Shown piece after piece: positions 1 to 7,519 of a stretch of 30,831 nucleotides of DNA. The notes below the pieces were generated by a model that saw nothing but the letters and a program-made list of their open reading frames with translations, did no database searches and had not been told where the DNA came from. The first letter of the stretch is position 1; the number at the start of each line of letters is the position of its first letter. The translations under genes and the position numbers were made by a program. Where the stretch lies: positions 1 through 30,831 of the forward strand of contig CALGUG010000026.1 of assembly GCA_937902315.1 (NCBI GenBank), given 5' to 3'. The stretch is from an uncultured Chloroflexales bacterium. GTDB taxonomy: Bacteria > Chloroflexota > Chloroflexia > Chloroflexales > Chloroflexaceae.

Positions 1-105
1 CTGCGATTCCCACACGGTGCACTGCGATTCCCACACGGTGCACTGCGATTCCCACACGGTGCACTGCGATTCCCACGCGGTGCACTGCGATTCCCACGCG
101 GTGCA
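1..105. repeat. 21-bp tandem repeat array, five near-identical units
   Basis: Five direct head-to-tail copies of a 21-bp unit beginning CTGCGATTCCCACACGG fill positions 1-21, 22-42, 43-63, 64-84 and 85-105. The first three are identical; the last two share one A-to-G change (CACACGG to CACGCGG). The array starts at the first base of the window, so it probably continues to the left. There are no unique spacers, so it is not a CRISPR array. It contains no convincing gene. Twenty-one base pairs is two helical turns, so any bound protein would see every unit on the same face of the DNA. Confidence 0.95.
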
Positions 106-275
106 GTGTAAAAAGTCGGTACTTCCTTGGGAGAAGTCGGTAGTACAGCGTTAAAATTCAGCGGTACACACTCAAAATTCAGCGGTATTGCATAAAAGTT
201 CACTGCTACACGGTCGCAAGTCGCCAGTGCACGAGCACAAGTCGGCGGTGTGCTAGCGAACGTTGGCGCTACACT
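106..275. repeat. Degenerate continuation of the 21-bp periodic array
   Basis: After the five near-identical units the sequence looks unique, but a motif close to AAGTCGGCGGTACAC recurs at a strict 21-bp interval: its central T lies at 116, 137, 158, 179, 200, 221, 242 and 263. Examples are AAATTCAGCGGTACAC, AAATTCAGCGGTATTG, AAGTTCACTGCTACAC and CAAGTCGCCAGTGCAC. The step from the last near-identical unit into this part is 24 bp. I read this as older, diverged units of the same array with the period kept. The array ends about 65 bp short of the menA terminator. The function is unknown. Confidence 0.75.
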
Positions 276-341
276 AACACTGCGCAGAGAAGCGAGAGGG
301 ACTTTCTCAGGGAGCGCTTCTGGCAGGCGAGAGGGTAGAGC

Positions 342-373
342 AAACAAAAAAGGGCGGAAACAAGCTCCGCCCT
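342..373 (-). terminator. Intrinsic terminator after menA
   Basis: On the minus strand an 8-bp perfect stem (AGGGCGGA at 366-373 paired with TCCGCCCT at 351-358) is followed directly by a run of six T (345-350). This is a classical rho-independent terminator placed 17 bp after the menA stop codon, and it closes the menaquinone gene block. Confidence 0.9.
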
Positions 374-390
374 ACCGCACGCTTCTATCG

Positions 391-1287
391 CTAGAGCACT
401 AAAGCGATCGTCAGCAAGACTCCAAAAAACATATGGAGCCGCCCGGTTCCGCCTAGAATGGGGTTCAGCACACGCCCGCTTTGGGTCCACATAGCTTTGA
501 TCAGCGGAATAGCGAGCGGAATGGTCAGCAAAGGCAGGAAGATCCAAGCCGATACCAGTTGCAACAGCCAGCCGATCAGCAGCACCACATAGGCGCCGAC
601 CACCAATACAACATATTCGCTACGCGCAAAACGCTCGCCCAGTAACACCGCCAAGGTGCGCTTATTGGCTTTGCGATCGGTATGCACATCGCGCACATTG
701 TTAACCACGATAATCGCAGTAACCAGCATACCAACCGGAAGCGCAGCAAAGAGTGCAAGGTTGGAAAAGCTGCCCGTATGAACGTAGGTTGTACCGATCA
801 CAGCAATCAGACCGAAAAAGACAAAAGTAAACAGATCGCCCAGACCGTTATAGCCGAGCGGGAAGGGGCCGCCCGTGTACATAATGCCGCTCGCGATCGA
901 AAACAGTCCGATCACCAAAATCGGCCAGCCTCCCACTACGATCAAATAGACCCCACAGAGCGCAGCCACCAGAAAACTCAAGAGCATAGCGTTACGCACC
1001 GTTTCGGCTGCGATCAAACCGGTGTGCGTTACACGAGTAGGGCCGAGTCGCTCGGCAGTATCGGCGCCCTTTTTGGCATCGAAGTAGTCGTTGGCTAAAT
1101 TGGTGCCGATCTGAATGCAGATCGAAGCGATCAAGGCGGCTAAAAAGACTAGAGGTTGAAAACTACCAAGTTTATAAGCGATCGCAGAGCCAACCAATAC
1201 TGGAACAACTGCGGCAGGCAGGGTTGGAATGCGGATAGCCATAAGCCAAGCCCGAAGGGGCGAGGGTGGTGTGGCAACAGCAGACAT
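391..1287 (-). CDS. menA: 1,4-dihydroxy-2-naphthoate polyprenyltransferase MenA
   Basis: Integral membrane UbiA-family prenyltransferase that joins the isoprenoid tail to 1,4-dihydroxy-2-naphthoate, giving demethylmenaquinone. The 298-residue length is normal for MenA. The first Asp-rich metal-diphosphate motif NDYFDAKKGAD lies near residues 66-76, and the second (NNVRDVHTDRKANKRT) lies after residue 195. Between and after them are about eight hydrophobic segments. The ATG at 1285-1287 is preceded by a purine-rich GAAAGAAG stretch. The gene is last in the men block, but it is separated from menB by roughly 400 bp containing two MITE-like repeats, so it may need read-through or its own promoter. 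The assignment over other UbiA members rests on the motifs and on the neighbouring menBHDF genes. Confidence 0.95.
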   Translation of the reverse strand: MSAVATPPSPLRAWLMAIRIPTLPAAVVPVLVGSAIAYKLGSFQPLVFLAALIASICIQIGTNLANDYFDAKKGADTAERLGPTRVTHTGLIAAETVRNAMLLSFLVAALCGVYLIVVGGWPILVIGLFSIASGIMYTGGPFPLGYNGLGDLFTFVFFGLIAVIGTTYVHTGSFSNLALFAALPVGMLVTAIIVVNNVRDVHTDRKANKRTLAVLLGERFARSEYVVLVVGAYVVLLIGWLLQLVSAWIFLPLLTIPLAIPLIKAMWTQSGRVLNPILGGTGRLHMFFGVLLTIALVL

Positions 1288-1326
1288 AAGAGCTTCTTTC
1301 GTCCTTATATTGCGCTTGGGTAAATA

Positions 1327-1472
1327 ATACCAAATCCGATAGATAACTTATTTTTTGGCCTTCGGCAAAACGGAACGTGACTATTTTTGTTGTGTAAGAT
1401 CTCACACAACTCTTTGCCCGGCTTTTGTTTTCCTGCGTCGAAAGAACACAAGTCTTTAAACGGATTTGGGAT
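1327..1472. mobile_element. MITE-like element, family B, copy 1
   Basis: The left end ATACCAAATCCG (1327-1338) and right end CGGATTTGGGAT (1461-1472) are inverted, with the terminal repeat CCAAATCCG bounded by TA on the left. The body carries the family signature TTTGGCCTTCGGCAAAACGG. The centre holds a 22-bp palindrome with one mismatch (1389-1410). It has no coding capacity. It lies in the menA-menB gap and abuts copy 2. TA-flanked inverted ends suggest mobilisation by an IS630/Tc1-mariner-type transposase elsewhere in the genome (inference). Confidence 0.8.
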
Positions 1473-1474
1473 AA

Positions 1475-1640
1475 TAGCAAATCCGGTAGACTACTTACTT
1501 TTTGGCCTTCGGCAGAGTTGAAGCTGACTATGTTCCTTGTAGAGCTTTCGCGCTACCGCGCAAAAGCTCTACAAACATGTTCTTGCGTTTAGCGTTTTCC
1601 TGCATGACACGAATTCCAAAGTCTTTAAGCGGAATTCGTA
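1475..1640. mobile_element. MITE-like element, family B, copy 2 (tandem with copy 1)
   Basis: Starts TAGCAAATCCGG at 1475 and ends GCGGAATTCGTA at 1640, with the body signature TTTGGCCTTCGGCAGAG at 1500-1516. A long hairpin fills the centre at 1537-1574 (stem TTGTAGAGCTTT with AAAGCTCTACAA plus a CGCG extension). The hairpin sequence is unrelated to that in copy 1. The right end is more diverged than in other copies, so this may be an older insertion. It ends about 45 bp from the menB stop codon. Confidence 0.75.
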
Positions 1641-1684
1641 TAAAACGCCGCCTGTTACAGACGCTATCTCTGCGCTGCCTAAGC

Positions 1685-2512
1685 TTAGGGATAGCGGCGA
1701 TACTTGCGGAAGTTGGGCTTGCGCTTCTCTAAGAAGGCCTTCTTGCCCTCTTGAGCCTCTTCGCTCAGATAGTAGAGCAGCGTAGCGTCGCCCGCCAACT
1801 GCTGCAAGCCAGCGTGACCGTCCGCAGCCGCATTGATAGCGGCCTTCAAGAAGCGCAATGCCATCGGGCTCTTTTCCAGCAGCTCGCGCGCCCATTGCAC
1901 CGCCTCATCTTCGAGCTGATCGAGCGGCACAACCTTATTGACCATACCCATCTCATAGGCTTCTTGGGCATTGTACTGGCGGCAGAGATACCAAATCTCG
2001 CGGGCGCGCTTATCGCCGACCATACGGGCCAACAGGTTCGAGCCATAGCCGCCATCGAAGCTGCCGACCTTGGGCCCGGTCTGGCCGAAGATAGCATTGT
2101 CGGCCGCGATGGTGAGATCGCAGACGACTTGCAGCACATTGCCGCCGCCGATCGAGTAACCCGCCACCATAGCGATAACCGGCTTGGGAATAATGCGGAT
2201 CAAGCGCTGTAGATCGAGCACATTCAGGCGCGGCACTTGGTCTTTGCCAACATAACCGCCGTCGCCGCGCACGCTCTGGTCGCCGCCCGAACAGAAGGCC
2301 TTGTCGCCTGCTCCCGTAAAGAGGATCACACCGATGCTTTCATCGTCGCGCGCCAAGCTAAAGGCCTCCAACAGCTCGATAATCGTCTCCGGTCGGAAGG
2401 CGTTGCGCTTCTCGGGACGATTGATTGTGATCTTGGCGATACCCTCCCCCGCCGCGTCGTGTTCATAAATGATATCGGTATAGTCTTTGACTTTCTTCCA
2501 TTCGATGGGCAT
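1685..2512 (-). CDS. menB: 1,4-dihydroxy-2-naphthoyl-CoA synthase MenB
   Basis: Crotonase-fold enzyme that closes the second ring of o-succinylbenzoyl-CoA in menaquinone synthesis. Diagnostic blocks are INRPEKRNAFRPETI, the oxyanion-hole segments FCSGGDQ and GYSIGGGNVLQ, and FGQTGPKVGSFDGGYGS followed by REIWYLCRQYNAQEA, all typical of MenB. The QTG triplet is the feature of the bicarbonate-using type I enzymes. I place the start at the ATG at 2510-2512, giving 275 residues: AAGGGAG sits 6 bases ahead of it, whereas the in-frame TTG at 2516-2518 would have no spacing to that site. Eleven bases separate it from the upstream menH, so the two are surely co-transcribed. Confidence 0.97.
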   Translation of the reverse strand: MPIEWKKVKDYTDIIYEHDAAGEGIAKITINRPEKRNAFRPETIIELLEAFSLARDDESIGVILFTGAGDKAFCSGGDQSVRGDGGYVGKDQVPRLNVLDLQRLIRIIPKPVIAMVAGYSIGGGNVLQVVCDLTIAADNAIFGQTGPKVGSFDGGYGSNLLARMVGDKRAREIWYLCRQYNAQEAYEMGMVNKVVPLDQLEDEAVQWARELLEKSPMALRFLKAAINAAADGHAGLQQLAGDATLLYYLSEEAQEGKKAFLEKRKPNFRKYRRYP

Positions 2513-2523
2513 AATCAACTCCC

Positions 2524-3339
2524 TTACAGCCGCTCATGGGCGGCAAAAAACGCTTTCACTATTTGGCAATAGAGCGCAGCTTGTTCCATATGCACCGTAT
2601 GTCCGGCTCCCGGCACGATCCGCAGCTTCGCATGGGGTAAGACACTCGCCATACGCTGACTGATTGTAACGTATTTTGCGTCGAGCATTCCCGCGATCAG
2701 CAACACGGGCATGTCGAGGCGTGCCAGCTCTGGCCAGAGCGAACGCTGTTGACCCGCGCCCATTCCGCGCAAACTGTTGGCGAGCCCTTGCGGACGCTGG
2801 CTCAAACGCTGTTGGCGAATCTGCTGCTGCAGCTCGGCTGGCAAGCTCCGTTGGCTCGCAAAGAGGGGCTGATTGGCCCAGAAGTCGCTAAACCATTCGA
2901 TACCCTCTCGCTCGATGCGCTCTGCCAAGGCATTATCGCTAGCGCGACGGGCCTCGCGCTCGGCCGGGTCGTCGATTCCGGGCGAAGCGCTTTCAAGCAC
3001 CAAAAGACGCACCCGCTCTGGGGCGGCCAAGGCCAGATGCAAAGCCACCCGCCCGCCCATAGAGTAGCCGAGCAGGTCGAAGCGTTCGATCCCCTGGGCG
3101 TCGAGCAGAGCCAGCAGATCGTCAACCGCCTGCTCCATACTATAGCGCCGATAGTCAGCGGGCACAGGGCTGCGACCGTGGCCGATCAGGTCGGGTACAA
3201 GCACACGATGATGGCGGCTTAGGTCTGGCAGAATATGCTGCCAATTATGCGAGCTCCCCGTAAAGCCATGCAAAAGTAAAAGTGGGAAGCCTTCGCCTTG
3301 GATCTGATAGTATAAACTTTGAGAAGGGTCTGTCTGCAT
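2524..3339 (-). CDS. menH: SHCHC synthase MenH (alpha/beta hydrolase)
   Basis: Eliminates pyruvate from SEPHCHC to give 2-succinyl-6-hydroxy-2,4-cyclohexadiene-1-carboxylate. Alpha/beta-hydrolase features are LLHGFTGSSHNW near the N-terminus (oxyanion loop), the nucleophile elbow GYSMGG (Ser93), GMLDAKY (Asp220) and PGAGHTVHMEQ (His247), which together give a full Ser-Asp-His triad. A longer reading frame would run back into menD. The ATG at 3337-3339 begins at the normal domain boundary, follows the menD stop by 11 bases and has AGAGAACG ahead of it, so a 271-residue protein is preferred. The MenH call over other hydrolases depends on its position between menD and menB. Confidence 0.9.
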   Translation of the reverse strand: MQTDPSQSLYYQIQGEGFPLLLLHGFTGSSHNWQHILPDLSRHHRVLVPDLIGHGRSPVPADYRRYSMEQAVDDLLALLDAQGIERFDLLGYSMGGRVALHLALAAPERVRLLVLESASPGIDDPAEREARRASDNALAERIEREGIEWFSDFWANQPLFASQRSLPAELQQQIRQQRLSQRPQGLANSLRGMGAGQQRSLWPELARLDMPVLLIAGMLDAKYVTISQRMASVLPHAKLRIVPGAGHTVHMEQAALYCQIVKAFFAAHERL

Positions 3340-3350
3340 GTCGTTCTCTG

Positions 3351-5132
3351 CTAGCGTGCAATAATCCCCTCCGCCGCCAGCGCCACCGAGACCCGAGGCC
3401 ACAAAACGCGGTGCTGATCGACATTACGCTCGCGATCGGTGCGCACTTCAATGATCGACAAGCCTTCTGTTTGCAAAGCGCTTTCAACAGCGCTGCGAAA
3501 GCTCTGCCAATCTTCGGCCAGACAATAGCTGCCGCCATAGATCTGGGCAAATGGTGCGAAATCAAGTCCATGTGGCGTGCCGAAGACGGTCTCGAAGTGG
3601 TCGCGCTCGCTGGCTTGGGGCAAAAACGAGAAGATTCCGCCGCCGTCGTTGTTGATCAAGACGATGGTCAGGTTGATCTTGTGGAGCTTGGCGGCCAACA
3701 GGCCGTTCGTATCGTGATAAAAGGCGATATCGCCGATCGCCAAGAGGGTCGGCTGATCGCTGACAGCGGCGGCACCCAGAGCGCTCGAAACCACACCATC
3801 GATACCATTGGCTCCACGGTTGCCATAGACGGTCAGCTCGCGGCTGCGGTTGGTCAAAAAGGTATCAGCATCGCGCACCGGCATACTATTGCTCAGATAG
3901 AGCAAGGCATCTTGGGGCAACAGATCGGCCAGCTCGGCAAAGACGCGCGGCTCGGAAAGCTCGGGGTCGTGCATCAAGAGATCTTCGATTAGATCGCGAG
4001 TGATGCGCTGGGCGCGCTGCCACGCTTGGCTCCAAGCGCCTTTGATACGGCTCTGATAGCCCTTCGCCTGCAAAACTTCGTCGAGCTGCTGGCACAACAG
4101 CACAGGATCAGCATAGATCATGCTGCTTGCCGAAAGGGTTGGGTCGAGCCAGCCCGCCCCTCCATCGACGATCAACTGCTCGCAGTCGGGGTGCTGCTGC
4201 AAATAGAGCAGGAAGGGTTTGGCGGTAGGCATAGCACCGAAGCGCAAGACCAGTTCGGGAGCGTAGCTAGCCACAAAGGCAGGATCGCGCAAAAAGGCGT
4301 CGTAACAATCGATCAAGCTTGGGCACTTCTCGGGGCCGTAACGGGTCTGGCTCAGGTGGTCGGCCAGCAGCGGCCAGCCGAGCCTATTCGCCAAAGCGCG
4401 TACAACTGGGCGCAAGGCCGGGTCATCTTGCGGGCCAACCATCAACAGGCCGCGCTCAACCCGCATAAGGCGCTCGGCAAGGGCTTCAAGCTGGGGCGCA
4501 GCTAGTTCGCGCTTGCCCTGCACAGAGCTGACAAAAGGTTGTTCGGGAGCACGCTTGCCGCGCGGATGCGCCAAAGGTGTAGCGGGCAGTAGTGGCTCGC
4601 GGAAGGGGATATTGAGCTGAACGGGGCCGGGCTGCAAGCCATTGCTAGCGGCAATCGCTCGTCCGGCTACGGTGCGCACATAGTTGGTGATGGTGGGCGA
4701 GGGATCGGGCAGAGCCATATCGACAAACCAGCGCACATACGAGCCGAATAGGTGGATCTGGTCGATGGTTTGGGGCGCACCGCTGTCGCGCAGCTCTGGC
4801 GGGCGGTCGGCGGTCAAGAGAATAAGCGGAATACGCGCCTGCGACGCCTCGACAACAGCGGGGAGATAGTTGGCCGCCGCCGTGCCGGAGGTACATACAA
4901 GCGCGACAGGCTGGTGCAAACGCTTGGCCATGCCAAGTGCAAAGAAGCCAGCCGAACGTTCATCGAGTTGCAACCAAAGTTGCGCTTGAGGATGGCGAGC
5001 TATGGTTAGCGCCAGAGGTGTGCTGCGCGAACCAGGACAAACACAAAAGTGTTTGACACCGCCGAGCACCAGTTCATCGATTAAGCTGCCAACGGCAGTC
5101 GCCAAAACATCAGGATAGGAAGGTGTTTGCAT
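3351..5132 (-). CDS. menD: SEPHCHC synthase MenD (thiamine-diphosphate enzyme)
   Basis: Joins isochorismate to the succinyl semialdehyde unit derived from 2-oxoglutarate, the first committed step of menaquinone synthesis. The 593-residue protein shows the N-terminal CPGSRSTPLA block (about residue 32), LDERSAGFF with the conserved catalytic Glu58, VCTSGTAAANYLPAVVEA, and the C-terminal ThDP/magnesium segment GDIAFYHDTNGLL (about residue 467) running to NNDGGGIFSFLP. The ATG at 5130-5132 lies only 2 bases after the menF stop codon, with GAGG inside the menF 3' end as its ribosome site; this suggests translational coupling. Confidence 0.97.
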   Translation of the reverse strand: MQTPSYPDVLATAVGSLIDELVLGGVKHFCVCPGSRSTPLALTIARHPQAQLWLQLDERSAGFFALGMAKRLHQPVALVCTSGTAAANYLPAVVEASQARIPLILLTADRPPELRDSGAPQTIDQIHLFGSYVRWFVDMALPDPSPTITNYVRTVAGRAIAASNGLQPGPVQLNIPFREPLLPATPLAHPRGKRAPEQPFVSSVQGKRELAAPQLEALAERLMRVERGLLMVGPQDDPALRPVVRALANRLGWPLLADHLSQTRYGPEKCPSLIDCYDAFLRDPAFVASYAPELVLRFGAMPTAKPFLLYLQQHPDCEQLIVDGGAGWLDPTLSASSMIYADPVLLCQQLDEVLQAKGYQSRIKGAWSQAWQRAQRITRDLIEDLLMHDPELSEPRVFAELADLLPQDALLYLSNSMPVRDADTFLTNRSRELTVYGNRGANGIDGVVSSALGAAAVSDQPTLLAIGDIAFYHDTNGLLAAKLHKINLTIVLINNDGGGIFSFLPQASERDHFETVFGTPHGLDFAPFAQIYGGSYCLAEDWQSFRSAVESALQTEGLSIIEVRTDRERNVDQHRVLWPRVSVALAAEGIIAR

Positions 5133-5134
5133 AG

Positions 5135-6562
5135 TTAGGCCTCAACTTCACCGAGCGCACCAAGAATAGCCCGCAGCTTCAATTTGGTTTCATTGTACTC
5201 GCGATCGGGATCAGAGTCGCTTACAATGCCGCAGCCAGCAAACAACAGAGCTTGCTGGCGGTCGGCCAAGGCCGAACGAAGCGCCACAGCGAATTCGCCC
5301 TCGCCCTTGGCGTTGATCCAGCCGACCGGGCCGGCATACCAGCCACGCTCTAGACCTTCGTGCTCGCGAATCCAAGCCAGCGCTTGCTCGCGCGGGCGTC
5401 CGCCCACGGCCGGGGTCGGGTGCAGACGGGCCAGCAGGTCGAAGATGCTGTAACCTTGGACTAAGCGCCCGCTGATCGGCGTGAAAAGGTGTTGAACATT
5501 GCGCACCTTCAGAATACTTGGCGCAGTTGGAGCAGAGAGATCGCTGCTGATATCGCTGAGATCTTCCAAAATGGTGCGTACCACCACGCTATGTTCGTGA
5601 AGATCTTTGCTGCTCGTCAGTAACTCATTGGCCAAACGCGCGTCCTCTTCGGGCGTTTTGCCACGCGCGATCGAGCCAGCCAAGCCATAGGCCGAGATCT
5701 GGCCGTTCTCTAAGCTGACCAAGCGCTCCGGCGAGGCCCCAAAGAAGGTGCGCCCGCCCCGCGCCACAGCGAATACAAAGGTATCGGGGTAGTCGCGTCG
5801 CAGGCGTTCGAGCGCCGAAGGCAGATCGAGCGGCGCCTGGGCTTCGACCAAAACGCTGCGCGCCAAGACCACTTTCTCCATCTCGCCGCGCTTGAGCATT
5901 GCCACCGCATCGCCGACCGTCGAGCGCCATGCCGCGCCATCGAGCGAGTCGCGCATACGCATGGTGTTGGCTTTGTTGTTGCGTTGGGCCGCCTCGCCGA
6001 TCAATGCCATCAGTCGGCGGGCCGCTTCGAGCGTCAGCGTCACCGAGGAGGTCTCGGGGCCAACCAAGCCATTGACGGTGAGGCTGGTTTGGTCGCCCAC
6101 CCGCGCCAAGACAATGCGCGGCAACAAAAGCATGCCTTCGGGGAAGTCGGCCCAGATCTCGCCACGGGGCGCACTGGGGTCAAAGGCGAAACCCGAAACC
6201 GCGAGCGGGCCAGCGAAGGGCAACGTTTCATCCTCTATATCGATAGCGGCGGTCGCAAGCAGATCTTGCCAAGCCGCTTGGGCTGCGGGGAAGGGGTTGC
6301 TGCCATGGCAGTCGTGACTCCAAGCCGCGCCAAGACCCGCGATCGCTATCTGCTTGGAAGGGATACTCCAAAAGAAGCGATGATGGGTCGCGCCCATCGC
6401 ACGTGCAAACAGTTCAAGGGGATCGGATGTTTTGACACGAGTACTGACACTGACTAAGACCGGGTGCCCGCTCTCACGGGCGCGCTGACGGGCGATCTCC
6501 GCCATCTCTTCCATTCGAGGACGTTTTCGTAGTGCAGCAGTAGCAACTCGCATTCCTAACAT
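5135..6562 (-). CDS. menF: Isochorismate synthase MenF
   Basis: Chorismate-binding-fold enzyme converting chorismate to isochorismate, the entry step to menaquinone. The 475-residue length matches MenF proteins. Visible blocks are EKVVLARS with the conserved lysine that activates water, GLAGSIARGKTPEEDARLA, DLHEHSVVVRTI, HLFTPISGRL, LHPTPAVGGRPRE and FAGCGIVSDSDPDREYNET with the magnesium-binding glutamates. The first gene of the block, it starts at the ATG 6560-6562 behind AGAGAACG, the same leader sequence that precedes menH. An anthranilate or salicylate synthase role is less likely because menD follows immediately. Confidence 0.94.
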   Translation of the reverse strand: MLGMRVATAALRKRPRMEEMAEIARQRARESGHPVLVSVSTRVKTSDPLELFARAMGATHHRFFWSIPSKQIAIAGLGAAWSHDCHGSNPFPAAQAAWQDLLATAAIDIEDETLPFAGPLAVSGFAFDPSAPRGEIWADFPEGMLLLPRIVLARVGDQTSLTVNGLVGPETSSVTLTLEAARRLMALIGEAAQRNNKANTMRMRDSLDGAAWRSTVGDAVAMLKRGEMEKVVLARSVLVEAQAPLDLPSALERLRRDYPDTFVFAVARGGRTFFGASPERLVSLENGQISAYGLAGSIARGKTPEEDARLANELLTSSKDLHEHSVVVRTILEDLSDISSDLSAPTAPSILKVRNVQHLFTPISGRLVQGYSIFDLLARLHPTPAVGGRPREQALAWIREHEGLERGWYAGPVGWINAKGEGEFAVALRSALADRQQALLFAGCGIVSDSDPDREYNETKLKLRAILGALGEVEA

Positions 6563-6901
6563 AGCGTTCTCTGTATTTCTAACACAGCGCTGTGCCGATC
6601 TGGCCTCATCGTGTGTATGAAGTGCTCGGTGCAGATAAGGCTCTCACCAAGCCAAACATATACTCTCTCTGTTCTATTATACGTCTACTTTGTGCAAATT
6701 ATAACAATCTAAAGGTGGAATCCTCTTTGGCTGGTCGCTACCTCGCTTGGAGCCAAACACAAGAGTCGTTGTACAAACTTCGTAAGTATTCGGTTGTTTT
6801 GCTCTTCGGGAGCCGCTACAGCTCTTCCAAACGCAAGGCCATCTAGTGTATCATAATGTTAGATTTGTTATGTACAAATCTTTCCGAACTCTGGAGGGGG
6901 T
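6563..6901. other. Intergenic region between divergent menF and 6902 gene
   Basis: No credible gene: the open frame at 6592-6846 has no family-like composition and no ribosome site. The region should hold the promoters of both flanking units. For the men block a minus-strand TATAAT lies at 6676-6681, but no good -35 box is seen at the right distance. For the plus-strand gene an 8-5-8 palindrome (6861-6881) precedes the ribosome site. No family A or B repeat copy is present, unlike most other gaps of this size in the window. Confidence 0.5.
6861..6881. promoter_or_regulatory. Operator-like palindrome before the 6902 gene
   Basis: AGATTTGT and ACAAATCT form a perfect 8-bp inverted repeat around a 5-base centre (TATGT). 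It ends 11 bases before the strong ribosome site GGAGGGGG (6893-6900) of the gene at 6902. The size and symmetry fit a binding site for a dimeric repressor. A hairpin in the mRNA leader is an alternative. No regulator gene is adjacent. Confidence 0.4.
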
Positions 6902-7519
6902 ATGCCTGACTCAATTCAGTTGTTCCACTACTACGATGCGTGTTATGGTCCGTTTCTAAGTATGTCTGAACTTAGTCTCGAAGAGGCCGAACAACTGCAA
7001 GAGCAGCAGCGCCGCTTGGGTCGCGGTTTGGCCAGCAAGCGTGCCAGCGACTATTGCAAGATTCGGCGCGAGCTCGAAATGCGAGTGCGCGAACTCTTTA
7101 TCGCCAAAGGAGGTAAGCCGCGCCGTCTGACTCCCCACTATTTTACGGTCGGCCCCTGCGATTGGCTACTGAGATGGTTCAGCCAGCCGCACGTTATCAC
7201 ACTTGAACTGAGTCACTTCGATCCCGATCAGGTCAGCTTTACCTATGGCGACATGTTCCCTGCAATGCGCTACCAAGACGGACGCCCCTACCGCGCAAAA
7301 GTTTATACCGTAGCAGAACTAGCCGAGCTGATCGGACAGTACGGGCTGCCTCAAGAGTGGAACAGCGACGGCTCGCATGGCCCCGAGCGCTATATCGAAG
7401 CACAAGTTTGGGATTACGATGTATTGGCGGCTTATCGACCTCTGGTAAGCTCTATTTTTCATCCTCCTAGCATAGGTCATGAATGGAAACCAAACTCTCA
7501 CAACTCGTTAGCCAAGTAA
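6902..7519 (+). CDS. Conserved hypothetical protein, soluble
   Basis: A 205-residue soluble protein with no signal peptide or membrane segment. It resembles an uncharacterised family also found in Firmicutes, with the blocks LFHYYDACYGPF at the N-terminus, ELEMRVRELFIAKGGKP in the middle, FTYGDMFPAMRY, and a C-terminal LPQEWNSDGSHGPERYIE followed by AQVWDYD. I recall no assigned function for it. The start is supported by GGAGGGGG just ahead of the ATG. The last 12 codons overlap the next gene by 37 bases in another frame, so the two are probably co-transcribed and may be translationally coupled. Confidence 0.75.
   Translation: MPDSIQLFHYYDACYGPFLSMSELSLEEAEQLQEQQRRLGRGLASKRASDYCKIRRELEMRVRELFIAKGGKPRRLTPHYFTVGPCDWLLRWFSQPHVITLELSHFDPDQVSFTYGDMFPAMRYQDGRPYRAKVYTVAELAELIGQYGLPQEWNSDGSHGPERYIEAQVWDYDVLAAYRPLVSSIFHPPSIGHEWKPNSHNSLAK

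Noticed and set aside
1..275. CRISPR-like array at the window start
   Set aside because: Units are contiguous with no unique spacers, and 21 bp is shorter than CRISPR repeats; no cas gene is nearby.
3282..3992. 236-codon plus-strand open frame opposite menH/menD
   Set aside because: It lies within strongly supported menD/menH coding sequence, has no family-like blocks and no ribosome site; it is a shadow of GC-rich codon use.
6592..6846. 84-codon plus-strand open frame between menF and the 6902 gene
   Set aside because: No ribosome site, composition unlike neighbours and no recognisable domain; the region more likely contains two divergent promoters.
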